A stretch of 64,000 nucleotides of DNA from Taenia hydatigena (Eukaryota > Platyhelminthes > Cestoda > Cyclophyllidea > Taeniidae). The notes under the pieces were generated by a model. That model ran no database searches and was not told the origin of the DNA. It saw nothing but the letters and a program-made list of their open reading frames with translations. How positions within the stretch are numbered: position 1 is the first letter of the stretch; every line of letters begins with the position of its first letter. The stretch covers positions 24,693,886 to 24,757,885 of the forward strand of contig JADWOT020000001.1 in NCBI GenBank assembly GCA_036345935.2, given 5' to 3'. Below, piece by piece: positions 1 to 9,763 of this stretch. A program made the translations under genes and the position numbers.

Positions 1-1960
1 TGACGCCGTCGAGAGCATTAGAGTGTGCACAGACTATTGCGCGTGTCATGGTTGCTATGCAAATAACGTATTGTGCTTTCATTGCAGACGGTCAACAGGC
101 TTCGAGTGCAGGCACAGCTGAAGCGAAAGACGCAGCAGCACATACACAACGAGGTGAGCTCCACTGTCCTCACCATCGCCACTATGTGCAGCACCACAAG
201 CACAGTGTAGTTGATGCCACCCTACTTCACACATTCCATTCCCTCCCACTCCGTTAGAATCGCATTCACACTCCACGGCCTGACGCCGTCGAGAGCATTA
301 GAGTGTGCACAGACTATTGCGCGTGTCATGGTTGCTATGCAAATAACGTATTGTGCTTTCATTGCAGACGGTCAACAGGCTTCGAGTGCAGGCACAGCTG
401 AAGCGAAAGACGCAGCAGCACATACACAACGAGGTGAGCTCCACTGTCCTCACCACCGCCACTATGTGCAGCACCACAAGCACAGTGTAGTTGATGCCAC
501 CCTACTTCACACATTCCATTCCCTCCCACTCCGTTAGAATCGCATTCACACTCCACGGCCTGACGCCGTCGAGAGCATTAGAGTGTGCACAGACTATTGC
601 GCGTGTCATGGTTGCAATGCAAATAACGTATTGTGCTTTCATTGCAGACGGTCAACAGGCTTCGAGTGCAGGCACAGCTGAAGCGAAAGACGCAGCAGCA
701 CATACACAACGAGGTGAGCTCCACTGTCCTCACCACCGCCACTATGTGCAGCACCACAAGCACAGTGTAGTTGATGCCACCCTACTTCACACATTCCATT
801 CCCTCCCACTCCGTTAGAATCGCATTCACACTCCACGGCCTGACGCCGTCGAGAGCATTAGAGTGTGCACAGACTATTGCGCGTGTCATGGTTGCTATGC
901 AAATAACGTATTGTGCTTTCATTGCAGACGGTCAACAGGCTTCGAGTGCAGGCACAGCTGAAGCGAAAGACGCAGCAGCACATACACAACGAGGTGAGCT
1001 CCACTGTCCTCACCATCGCCACTATGTGCAGCACCACAAGCACAGTGTAGTTGATGCCACCCTACTTCACACATTCCATTCCCTCCCACTCCGTTAGAAT
1101 CGCATTCACACTCCACGGCCTGACGCCGTCGAGAGCATTAGAGTGTGCACAGACTATTGCGCGTGTCATGGTTGCTATGCAAATAACGTATTGTGCTTTC
1201 ATTGCAGACGGTCAACAGGCTTCGAGTGCAGGCACAGCTGAAGCGAAAGACGCAGCAGCACATACACAACGAGGTGAGCTCCACTGTCCTCACCATCGCC
1301 ACTATGTGCAGCACCACAAGCACAGTGTAGTTGATGCCACCCTACTTCACACATTCCATTCCCTCCCACTCCGTTAGAATCGCATTCACACTCCACGGCT
1401 TGACGCCGTCGAGAGCATTAGAGTGTGCACAGACTATTGCGCGTGTCATGGTTGCTATGCAAATAACGTATTGTGCTTTCATTGCAGACGGTCAACAGGC
1501 TTCGAGTGCAGGCACAGCTGAAGCGAAAGACGCAGCAGCACATACACAACGAGGTGAGCTCCACTGTCCTCACCATCGCCACTATGTGCAGCACCACAAG
1601 CACAGTGTAGTTGATGCCACCCTACTTCACACATTCCATTCCCTCCCACTCCGTTAGAATCGCATTCACACTCCACGGCCTGACGCCGTCGAGAGCATTA
1701 GAGTGTGCACAGACTATTGCGCGTGTCATGGTTGCTATGCAAATAACGTATTGTGCTTTCATTGCAGACGGTCAACAGGCTTCGAGTGCAGGCACAGCTG
1801 AAGCGAAAGACGCAGCAGCACATACACAACGAGGTGAGCTCCACTGTCCTCACCATCGCCACTATGTGCAGCACCACAAGCACAGTGTAGTTGATGCCAC
1901 CCTACTTCACACATTCCATTCCCTCCCACTCCGTTAGAATCGCATTCACACTCCATGGCT
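1..1960 (+). repeat. Homogenised tandem array of seven 280-bp units, each with one 66-nt exon
   Basis: Seven consecutive units begin at 1, 281, 561, 841, 1121, 1401 and 1681. The period is exactly 280 bp and introns are as conserved as exons. The only differences I saw are single bases (for example caccat/caccac in units 2 and 3, one base in unit 3 near 616, one base near 1400). Each unit holds a pyrimidine-rich stretch ending in ttgcag, a 66-nt exon (88-153, 368-433, 648-713, 928-993, 1208-1273, 1488-1553, 1768-1833) and a donor GAG|GTGAGC. The array is already in phase at base 1, so it continues upstream and its copy number is unknown. Such uniformity implies recent unequal crossing-over or gene conversion. 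The last unit loses similarity at about 1955. Confidence 0.95.
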
Positions 1961-4900
1961 TTCATTTTTGACGCTTAGCTGTCTTTAAATGCTCGCAGTT
2001 CTTTAACGCATGGTGCAGCTGCACAACGACAACGAGGTCAGCTTTACTTTGTCACATTTCCTTAACACGTGCAGCATTGCAGATGTCATTGTTTTCCTTT
2101 TTTTCTTTCCTTCGTCCCTAATTTTATTCACGTTTACGCACTCGTGCATGACGACTCCCCTCGAGCAAACGTCACCGATTCTACTGAGAGTACTTATCCT
2201 GCTTTTTTTTTTAGATTATTGGCGGGCTTCAATCGCAGGTACTTCTACAACGCATGGCTCAGTATCACAACCTGTTCGAGGTAAGCTTTAATGTCCTCAC
2301 CATACCCACTTTGTGCTCCTCCTCGCGCACAGCATAACCGATGCCATTTTTCCACTCTCCTCCTCCTTTCTTACTCTTGATTTTGACTTTCCTTTACGCA
2401 CTCATGCTTGGCGATACCGACTCTCACCTGTACATGCACACGATGGTGTGGGTGTCACTGTTGCCAAGCAAAGAACCCATTCGTTTTAAGTTAACACGTT
2501 CTGTGGGCTTCGATTGCAGGCACAGCTTCAACGCAAGGCGTAGCAGCACAACTATATCGAGGTAGGCTTTGCTGTCTTTATTATACGCAATTTTTGCTCC
2601 TTTACATGCATAGCGTATCAGATGCGATGCTTGCACACTCGTTCCCTTCCCTCTCGCTCGATTTTGATTTTTCCATTGTACAATCCTGCCTGACGGTGCC
2701 CACTCGCACCTGAGTATGGAAATGTTGGTGTGGGGACCACTGTCGTCACACAAATAACCCATTTTGCCATCATTGTAGACGGTCGGCGGGCTTCAAGTGC
2801 AGCCATAGCTGCGAAACAAAGTGCAGCAGCACAGGGACAACGAGGTAAGTTCCGCTATCTTTACCATACTTACTTTACGATTCTCTACGTGCACGGTGTA
2901 GTAGGTGCGATACTTCTTCCCTATTTCCTACTATTTATCCGCCTTTGCACATTTTTGCATGGCAACGCTGACTTGTACCGGTACATTTAAGCACTGGTGT
3001 GGGTGCCACGGTCACCACGCAAATAAACCGTTGTGATTTTATTGTAGACAGTCGGCGGGTTTCATTTGCAGGCACAACTGCTACGCAAAGCGTAGCATCA
3101 CAACTGGATCGAGGTAAGCTTCACTTTTTATGCCATACCCATTTTGTGCGCTTTCACGCGCACAGCGTAGCAGATGCGATACTTCCACTCGCCTGCCCTT
3201 CCTTCGTCTCATTTTGATTCATGTTCACACACTCCTTTGTGGCGACACCTACTCGTACATTGGCACGCACTCGCTGATGTGGGTGTCACCGTCGCCAAGG
3301 AAATAATGTATTTTGCTTTTATTGTAGGCGGTCGGCGGGCTTCAAGTGCAGCCACAGCTGCACCGCCAAGCGCAATAGCACAGCGACAACGTGGTAAGCT
3401 TTACTGTATTTTACCACACCCACCTTGTGATCCTCATCATGCACAACGTAGCAGATGCCATTCTTTTACTCTCCTCCACTTTCTTCTCTCCGTAATATCG
3501 ATCCTCTTACACACTTTTGCATGGCGTCGCCGACCCTCACCTTAGCATGCACATGGTGGTGCAGGTGTCACCATCGCTACGCAAATTAGCCGTCGTGCTT
3601 TCATTGTAGATGGTCGGCGTGCCTCAGTTGCAGGTCCATCTGCAACGCAAGGTGCAGCAGCACAACCACAACAAGGTAAGCTTTACTGTTTTCACCATAC
3701 TCACTTTGTGCTCCTTTACGTGCACGGCGTAGCAGATGCCTTTGTTCTACCCTCTTGCCTTTCCTTACTCTCGCTTTTGACTTTCCTTTACTCGCACCTG
3801 AGCGCGCCCACGCCAGTGCGAGTTTCACCGTTGCTACGCAAATAACCCATTGTGCTTTCACCATAGGCGGTCGGCGGGCTTCAATTGCAAGTACATCTGC
3901 TACGCAAGGCGCAGCACCACAACCATATGAAGGCAAGATCCGCTGTCTTCGCCTTACCTACTTTGTGATCTTCCACGCGTACAGCTTAGCAGATGCCATT
4001 TTTACACTCTCTTCCTCCTTCATCTCTCTCTAATTTCGTTTCTCCTTCATACACTCCTGCATGGCGTGGCCGACACACACCTTGGCATATACATTCTGGT
4101 GCGGGTGTTGCTGTCGCCAAGCAAATAACTTATTGTGCTTTAATTTTAGATAGTCAGCAGGCTTTAAGTGCAGGCATAACTGCAACGCAAGGCGCAATAG
4201 AGCAACCACATCAAGGTAAGTTCCACCATCTTCACCTCGCCTACTCTGCGCTCCTCCACGCGCACAGCGTAGCAGATGCGATTCTTGCACACTTCTTTCC
4301 TTCCCTTCTTTCGAATCAATCATCCTTCTCTCACGCCCACATGACGCCGCGGGCTAGCATTTGAGCATTCACAAGCTGGTGCGGGTGTCACTGTTGGTAC
4401 GTAAGTAACCTATCGTGCTTTCATTGTAGACAGCCGGCTGGCTTCCAGTGCAGGCACAACTGCAACGCAAAGCGCAGAAGCACAGCTAGTTCGAGGTTAT
4501 TTTTTTTTTCATTTTATTTCGTTGCCTTTTTTATTTTCTTTACCGTTTTTGCAGTAATCCTTATTTTTATACTTTTGGTTTTTTTTGGGGCCCTTTTTGC
4601 TATGGCCTTTTCGCCTTTTCTTTTTTAAAAATTTGTTTCCTTTTATCCTTTTGCTACTTTTATTTCCTTTTCCTTCAATTTTTTAAAACTATATAGCTCT
4701 TTGCCTTTTTAGTAATGATTATATTTCCCTTTTCTTGCCTTTTTAAGAATTTTACTTATTAGGTAATCTAATTAATAGTACTGCCTTCTCCATTAATAAT
4801 TTTATGCTTAAAACTTTATCTCTTTTGTTGGTAGCTGCCTTGCGTACCTCTAATAAAGTAAAATCGCTACTTTAATTTAGATACAACTTCACCGCACCTG

Positions 4901-7900
4901 GGCGCACAAGACTCACCACGTGGTAACTTTGTTGCTTTTGCAGACCTGCTTTTGCCTTATGTTCACACACCGCCGACAATTTTTCGCACCATGTCCTTGT
5001 CCATAGGCGAATAGAGACAAATTCTTTTGTTAGATATGTATTGCCGACATGCTGGTGGGGTCGGACCTACTAGCTAGGCTTGGAAGACAAGACTTTGATG
5101 AGTGTGAATTGGTGTTTCATCTGAATGACCCATTAGCAAGACCGTTATTCAACTTAGCTATTTATGCATTACAAAGCCCGGCGCAATGGTATTGCTTAAC
5201 TTCCCACTATTCCATCGCAGCGCATTTAATGCCGTGAGGAGAGCACCAATTGGCCAATCATGCCAAGCCTCATAGTTCCGTGCAACTAAGCAGACACTTA
5301 ATTACAAGTGAACAAATCCTGGGGAAGCACATAGACAGTGTGGAAATTGCGCTAGGCCTCCTACATGCCCATCGCTTTTTCAGAGAAAATCAACCTAAAA
5401 GTAGCCTCGCATAACGAAGAATGGAGCTTGACATTGTTATGTGATGAAAATGTTTTGCGTCCACTCATCCTTCATTTTTACTTAGGTTTGCCCCATGTAT
5501 ATTTGCGTGTGACGATTAGCTAGCAGTGAAGTGGCGGTATGGAGGGTTCACATTACCGAAATCGCCATGTAGGTATGGTGGGCAGCTCCTAACGAAGTTT
5601 TCTGGGTTGATCACGGTACGTGCCACTTCACTTAAAAAAAACTTTATAGTCGCCGAAGGCAGAATTCATGCCTGGAGTTTTCTGTCGTAATTCACCGCAA
5701 TTCCTCAGTTCCACGACACGTTCGTTCGCAATGCATGAGGATACTAAAAAAAGGTAAAAATTTAGGATGATCACTATTAAGGATCGGATTTGCATTCAGT
5801 TACCGCCACTGTACAAAAGGCGTTGAGGCTGCAAACCACCCGGCAAAATCATATTACAGGTGCCTATAACTGACGCGTCAACAAAACCGAATACTATACG
5901 AGCAAATGACGCATTACAACTGCAACTTAAAATATTTCTGTTTCGTATTTACACGATCAGATTCCACGTATGCTTTTCCATTGAGCGTTAGATTTGAGCT
6001 TCAGCCAATCTATGACAACTATGTTGTTTTCTTTCTTGAGATGAACAGCACGCTCCAGCTTCAGATGTAGCTTCAGTGCGAGTAAAAGGAATGAGTCCAA
6101 TTCGAGGTACATTTGGCCTTCTTTATGTAACTTGCTTTGATCTCTAAAGACACATACCATGGTACAATAGCTTCATGGCATGTCTAGCTTTTATTTCTAG
6201 ATTCATATCTCGAGTATTCAATCTACTAATCATTGAAGACTTAGATATGATTTCCAACACAGCCACAGTAATGGCCTAGTCGACCATTAATTTTAGATGA
6301 TCAGCGCACCTCAACTGCAGACTTAGCTCCATTGCAAGTGGACGCACCGAATCCGATTTGTGGTAAATTTGGATTACTTGATTATGCAGTAGTGCAAAAG
6401 ATTTTTCTGTTTTTATCTGACTATTGTTGGATTGCCTTTTAAAATACACAGATCACACACTCTCTACATCAGATATTGTGCCTTCGTTATCAAAGAAAAC
6501 TTCATGCTCCGACCTCATTACAGCCATGTCCTTTTCTTTAAGGTGAACAGCACATGCTAACTGGTGACACAGTCTTATTCCAAACGGAAGGACCAAATCT
6601 AGGTTTAGGTAACTATGACCTTTGTGATTAAGCCTACTTCCTACTCTTATCTACAACTAACATAGGGTAGAAGCTTTGATTCTCTGGTATGTAGCGTAGT
6701 GCCTTTCCACATCTTGAGGGTACGTTTCCTCCGTCAGACGTTTTCTACCATACCGCTGAAGCCTTAGGCAATCAACTCATTATTTTTTCCTAAAGATATT
6801 CACTATGCGTCAACTGAAGACATGCCCTTAGCACAATCGGCAGCAATGAGTCCTGTTAAAGGTAAAACCTGGTCTTCTCGATGAAGCCCATATCTTACCC
6901 TTAGGGACACTATTCATATCCAAAGGATTTCTTCGAACACCTAGTTTACATTTTATCGTCGTTTAAAACTGTCCCTCTCACATTCACTTCATCTAATGCT
7001 GCATCTACCTTATCGTTGAAGCCTTATTTTTGGACTTCACCACAGCCATGTTATTTACATTACTGTCCACTTTTTGAAGATGGTCGCTACGCGCTAACTG
7101 CAAACACATTTGCACTACAAGAAGAGTCGCCAATCCTGCTATCAGGTGAGCTAGCCTTTTCCCCAACCCCACATCTCACACTTGGAGACATACTGCAGTA
7201 AAAGGAATTCTTTTCGAATAAATGCCGAGAACGGACCAAAACTCACTTCAATTTGTTTAAATATCTGTGAAGTAGTACTTTGCAGTGCTAATGCTGTGTT
7301 ACGGACTCAGTGCGTGGATGCATTCTACTGCTTTCAGTGTGTTTTGAATAACAATAATAAGACTAAATGAAAGAGCTTGTTGATCTACCTATAAATTTTG
7401 ATTACCAGAGAAAGTGTTTTCATAATACTCGACTGATTATGTATTGTCGGTGACGAACAGCAAAATCATTAAAAAGCTGTTTGGATATGCGTCTGGAAAG
7501 ACGAAAGCCAAATGGTCCATCACATTCGCCCATGCAAAAGAATAAACAATTTGCCTTTATCATAGGTGGGGAAGATCTTCCGAATTCGAAGCTACAGTCA
7601 TCACATCTAAGGGGATCGGGACCAATGGCAGGTAATATGAACTCTTTAGATTTTGCCGTAGACATTGCACATTACTACCTGTCTGTATTTACAAACCCTT
7701 ACAATAATAGATTTCATTCATCAGAATGCATCATTTTAGATCATCGCACCAGTTAACCTTTGTCTGTCCATCCGATGACATTTTTCCCCTTCTCATCGCA
7801 AAATAAAGTAGAAGTAGAGGTATTTCTAAGGAGACAATTTCAACTTGGTCACCATAACGACTAATTCTAACTAAAGCGTTTAAAGTTCAGCTTTCTCCTA

Positions 7901-9763
7901 CCTTCATTTAGGTGTAAAAATGCATTAAAAATGAATGTAATTTGAACTGTAGCTGGAGTGGTTGCAAAGAAGATAGCAAGTTATCCCTTAGTATTCAGGC
8001 TATAAAACTACAAACTTAGAAACGGAGCTGATCAGAAGTTTTTTAGCAATCGGAGCGTAAATGATGTTCTTATTTCCTTCCGTTTCAGTTGAAGACAGTT
8101 CGACGTCTACCATAGATTCTCAAAGGATCCGATATATTACCGGTAAATATGCCTCCCCTTACCAAGATTAATTCTATACCTTAATAGTTGTGTTGATGCA
8201 AGGCAACTATCACGCGTCTGGACTTCATAGTATGATGCCAACTTTTGCAATTCAGATTTGATGAAGTGGACAATGGACGCATATTTCGGAAGAGGTCTTT
8301 CCATTGATGCAGTTACTCATCTTGATCAGCTATTCAGCCCAAAAATGTCCGCGGCCCATTTTGCCTCCAATTTACCATGTAATAATCAAATTACCTTCGG
8401 TCAACTGGATGCTACACAGAAGTCTGTATATTCCGACCCTATTGGAAGAGATGTTCAGTTTTTCACGAGGGTAAAATTTTTGAATAGATTCATTGATTGT
8501 AAACCTCATTCAAGGTCCTGATAAATTTTATAATGCTTTAAAGACTTTGACCCTGGAATTGGAAATGGATGCAAGATATGTACAAGCATACAACCCTCAA
8601 TTCCTCTCTCAATGCGGATTTGCTCCCGAAACTCGCAATTACCTTATCCAATGGATGATAATGGTAAAAGTGGAATAAAAATGTCATTGTTTCGTAACAG
8701 TGTGATTGATAATAATTCAGCTGAAAATCTCTCTTTTTTTTCTTTTCAAGATACATTGGTGGAAGGGTATTCCAACGCATATCTTGCATGCAGCTGCAGG
8801 TCTGATGGATCTGTACACCTGGCTTCGACCCATAATGCGCCAAGACTATCAGTTATTGGCCCTGGCGGCAATCACAACAATCATTCGCACGAGATCATCC
8901 GAAACCACGATAAATTACCCTGATCTATGCGCAATCACTAATCACGTGTATACACAGGGTCAGGTTTGTCTTTAGCCTCTTCTTTATGCTCCCACTGATC
9001 AACTCTGGTATGTTAGTCTTGGTTGGGTATCATCTTTTTAGATTAAACAAATGGAGAAAACGTTAAGGGAGTGCGTTGGAAACAGAATTAACTTCCCAAC
9101 TCCACACACATTTCTTCACATCTACCTGTTTGGTCTCAATGAGTTTACAGCCCATATGCTGGATTGGGTATTTTCGGTTTTATCCTCTAAATTCTAATCT
9201 CCATGTTTGACTTTAGACCAGGCAAGCTTGCAATTACATCTTCGAGTTGGGTCTTTGTGAAGACTACTTATGTCGATCTTCCGCCAGCTTGCGTTGTGCC
9301 GCGGTGCTCTACCTCATTCGGCGTATACTACAACTAAACTGCGACTGTGGACTTCTGTGTAGTCATCGATGTATGCCTGCATGGCCCCCCAACATGGTGA
9401 AATTTACAGGTCACAGAGAGACCACGAACCTCAAAAGAATTGCAAAATCCTATGGCCAGCTTCTCCTCCTTGCTGAGGAGGAGACTATCCCCTCCTACCT
9501 TAACCATCACAGGGGCGTGACATACTCGGTAGGTTGGGTGCAACCCTCTGAGAGTGGTTATCAGAAGTGAACAGTCTATGAATAAAAGATGTAACATTTA
9601 TTTTCAAAGGATGTGATCTTGAATTTGCTTGTTTTTATTTTTTATTCACCATGCTCAGGTTGTTTTCAACAAGTATGTAAGGAAAGAATACCACAAGATT
9701 GCAATGGATCCAAAAATTCGTTTCCTCACACAAGAATTTTTGAATACCTTTGTGACAACATAG
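88..9763 (+). CDS. Divergent A/B-type cyclin 1 with a long tail encoded by micro-exons (5' partial)
   Basis: Core exons are 8256-8470, 8544-8663, 8751-8963, 9042-9167, 9217-9528 and 9659-9763 (stop TAG 9761-9763). Joined, they read as a two-fold cyclin: helix 1 ends in RNYLIQWMIM (the position of MRAIL...W), then LHAAAGLMDLYTW, YPDLCAITNHVYT, FPTPHTFLHIYL and SASLRCAAVLYLIRR. The tail is built from small exons 88-153, 368-433, 648-713, 928-993, 1208-1273, 1488-1553, 1768-1833, 2215-2280, 2520-2561 (or 2496-2561), 2779-2844, 3048-3113, 3328-3393, 3610-3675, 3867-3932, 4150-4215, 4430-4495, 4881-4922, 5709-5753, 6041-6106, 6297-6362, 6543-6608, 6796-6861, 7080-7145, 7566-7631 and 8089-8142. All are multiples of three, split after the first codon base, and open. 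They give about 523 tail residues plus about 362 cyclin residues. The join is inferred from phase continuity, since no transcript was available. Cyclins activate CDKs, but whether this one does is unclear. Confidence 0.72.
1971..2036 (+). pseudogene. Dead copy of the 66-nt repeat exon
   Basis: The stretch aligns over exactly 66 nt with the array exon and ends in the same GAG. However, the acceptor AG is gone (ttttg in place of ttgcag), the donor reads GTCAGC, and the phase-1 frame has a stop at its third codon (tag 1976-1978). It lies 203 bp after the previous exon, so the unit also carries a deletion. It is most likely skipped. Confidence 0.75.
2037..4500 (+). repeat. Diverged part of the 280-bp array with eight usable repeat exons
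   Basis: Exons at 2215, 2496/2520, 2779, 3048, 3328, 3610, 3867, 4150 and 4430 are spaced 257-283 bp apart, nearly the same period as the left array, but both exons and introns have diverged. Each predicted exon is 66 nt with the same phase. The peptide consensus is roughly D-G-R-R-A-S-x-A-G-T-x-A-T-Q-G-A-A-A-Q-x-x-R. The unit at 2496 has lost its acceptor (AC for AG), but an internal gattgcag at 2519 would give an in-phase 42-nt exon, 2520-2561. The exon ending at 3932 has a GC donor (GCAAGA). Intron pieces such as the cacgcgcacagcgtagcagatgc-type segment recur in most units. Confidence 0.9.
4496..4880. other. T-rich intron of cyclin 1, no gene seen
   Basis: The 280-bp periodicity stops here. 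The stretch is strongly T-rich on the + strand (about 4498-4760), with no open frame and no small exon that fits the phase rule until 4881. Confidence 0.6.
4881..8142 (+). other. Second set of phase-1 small exons (42, 45, 66 and 54 nt)
   Basis: Nine further in-phase exons have good splice signals: 4881-4922 (42 nt, starts D-T-T-S-P-H-L), 5709-5753 (45 nt), 6041-6106, 6297-6362, 6543-6608, 6796-6861, 7080-7145, 7566-7631 (six of exactly 66 nt) and 8089-8142 (54 nt). Peptides are unrelated in detail to the array repeat (for example DEQHAPASDVASVRVKGM, GEQHMLTGDTVLFQTEG) but keep its length and phase. Five neighbouring 66-nt exons are spaced about 246-284 bp apart, like the array, which suggests an older round of the same duplication. 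Confidence is lowest for 5709-5753. They are part of the cyclin 1 model. Confidence 0.7.
4923..5708. other. Intronic stretch, nothing firm
   Basis: A short open frame at 5049-5237 reads MLVGSDLLARLG..., faintly like a retroelement protease region, but it has no flanking match and ends quickly. I see no exon that meets the phase and splice rules. Confidence 0.4.
9581..9586 (+). terminator. Possible intronic poly(A) signal of cyclin 1
   Basis: AATAAA lies in the last intron (9529-9658). If the donor at 9529 is ignored, the frame reads through 14 more codons to a stop at 9568-9570, just before this signal. Use of it would give a cyclin lacking the last exon. Confidence 0.35.

Noticed and set aside
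211..1937. 108-codon frames repeated through the array (start MMPPYFTHS...)
   Set aside because: They run through the intron and across splice sites. Only the 66-nt exon part is in the coding frame.
1..1960. CRISPR-like reading of the regular array
   Set aside because: Units are 280 bp with splice sites and no short repeat-spacer pattern, in a eukaryotic genome.
18..1965. Cys-rich 61- and 65-codon - strand frames in every 280-bp unit
   Set aside because: They are shadows of the repeated + strand sequence, with no splice or start context of their own.
5049..5237. Frame resembling a retroelement protease (VGSDLLARLG)
   Set aside because: Only a few residues agree and no reverse transcriptase, integrase or LTR is found nearby.
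5573..5615. Possible small exon with good donor (cacg|gtacgt)
   Set aside because: 43 nt long, not symmetric, and has a stop in the tail phase.
7740..7756. Acceptor-like ttttag followed by DHRTS, similar to the start of exon 6297
   Set aside because: A stop follows after five codons and there is no good donor. At best it is a dead exon.
8471..8514. 44-nt intron in cyclin 1 ending at the caag before gtcctg
   Set aside because: It breaks the reading frame. The acceptor at 8543 keeps the phase and gives the 120-nt exon shared by all three cyclins.
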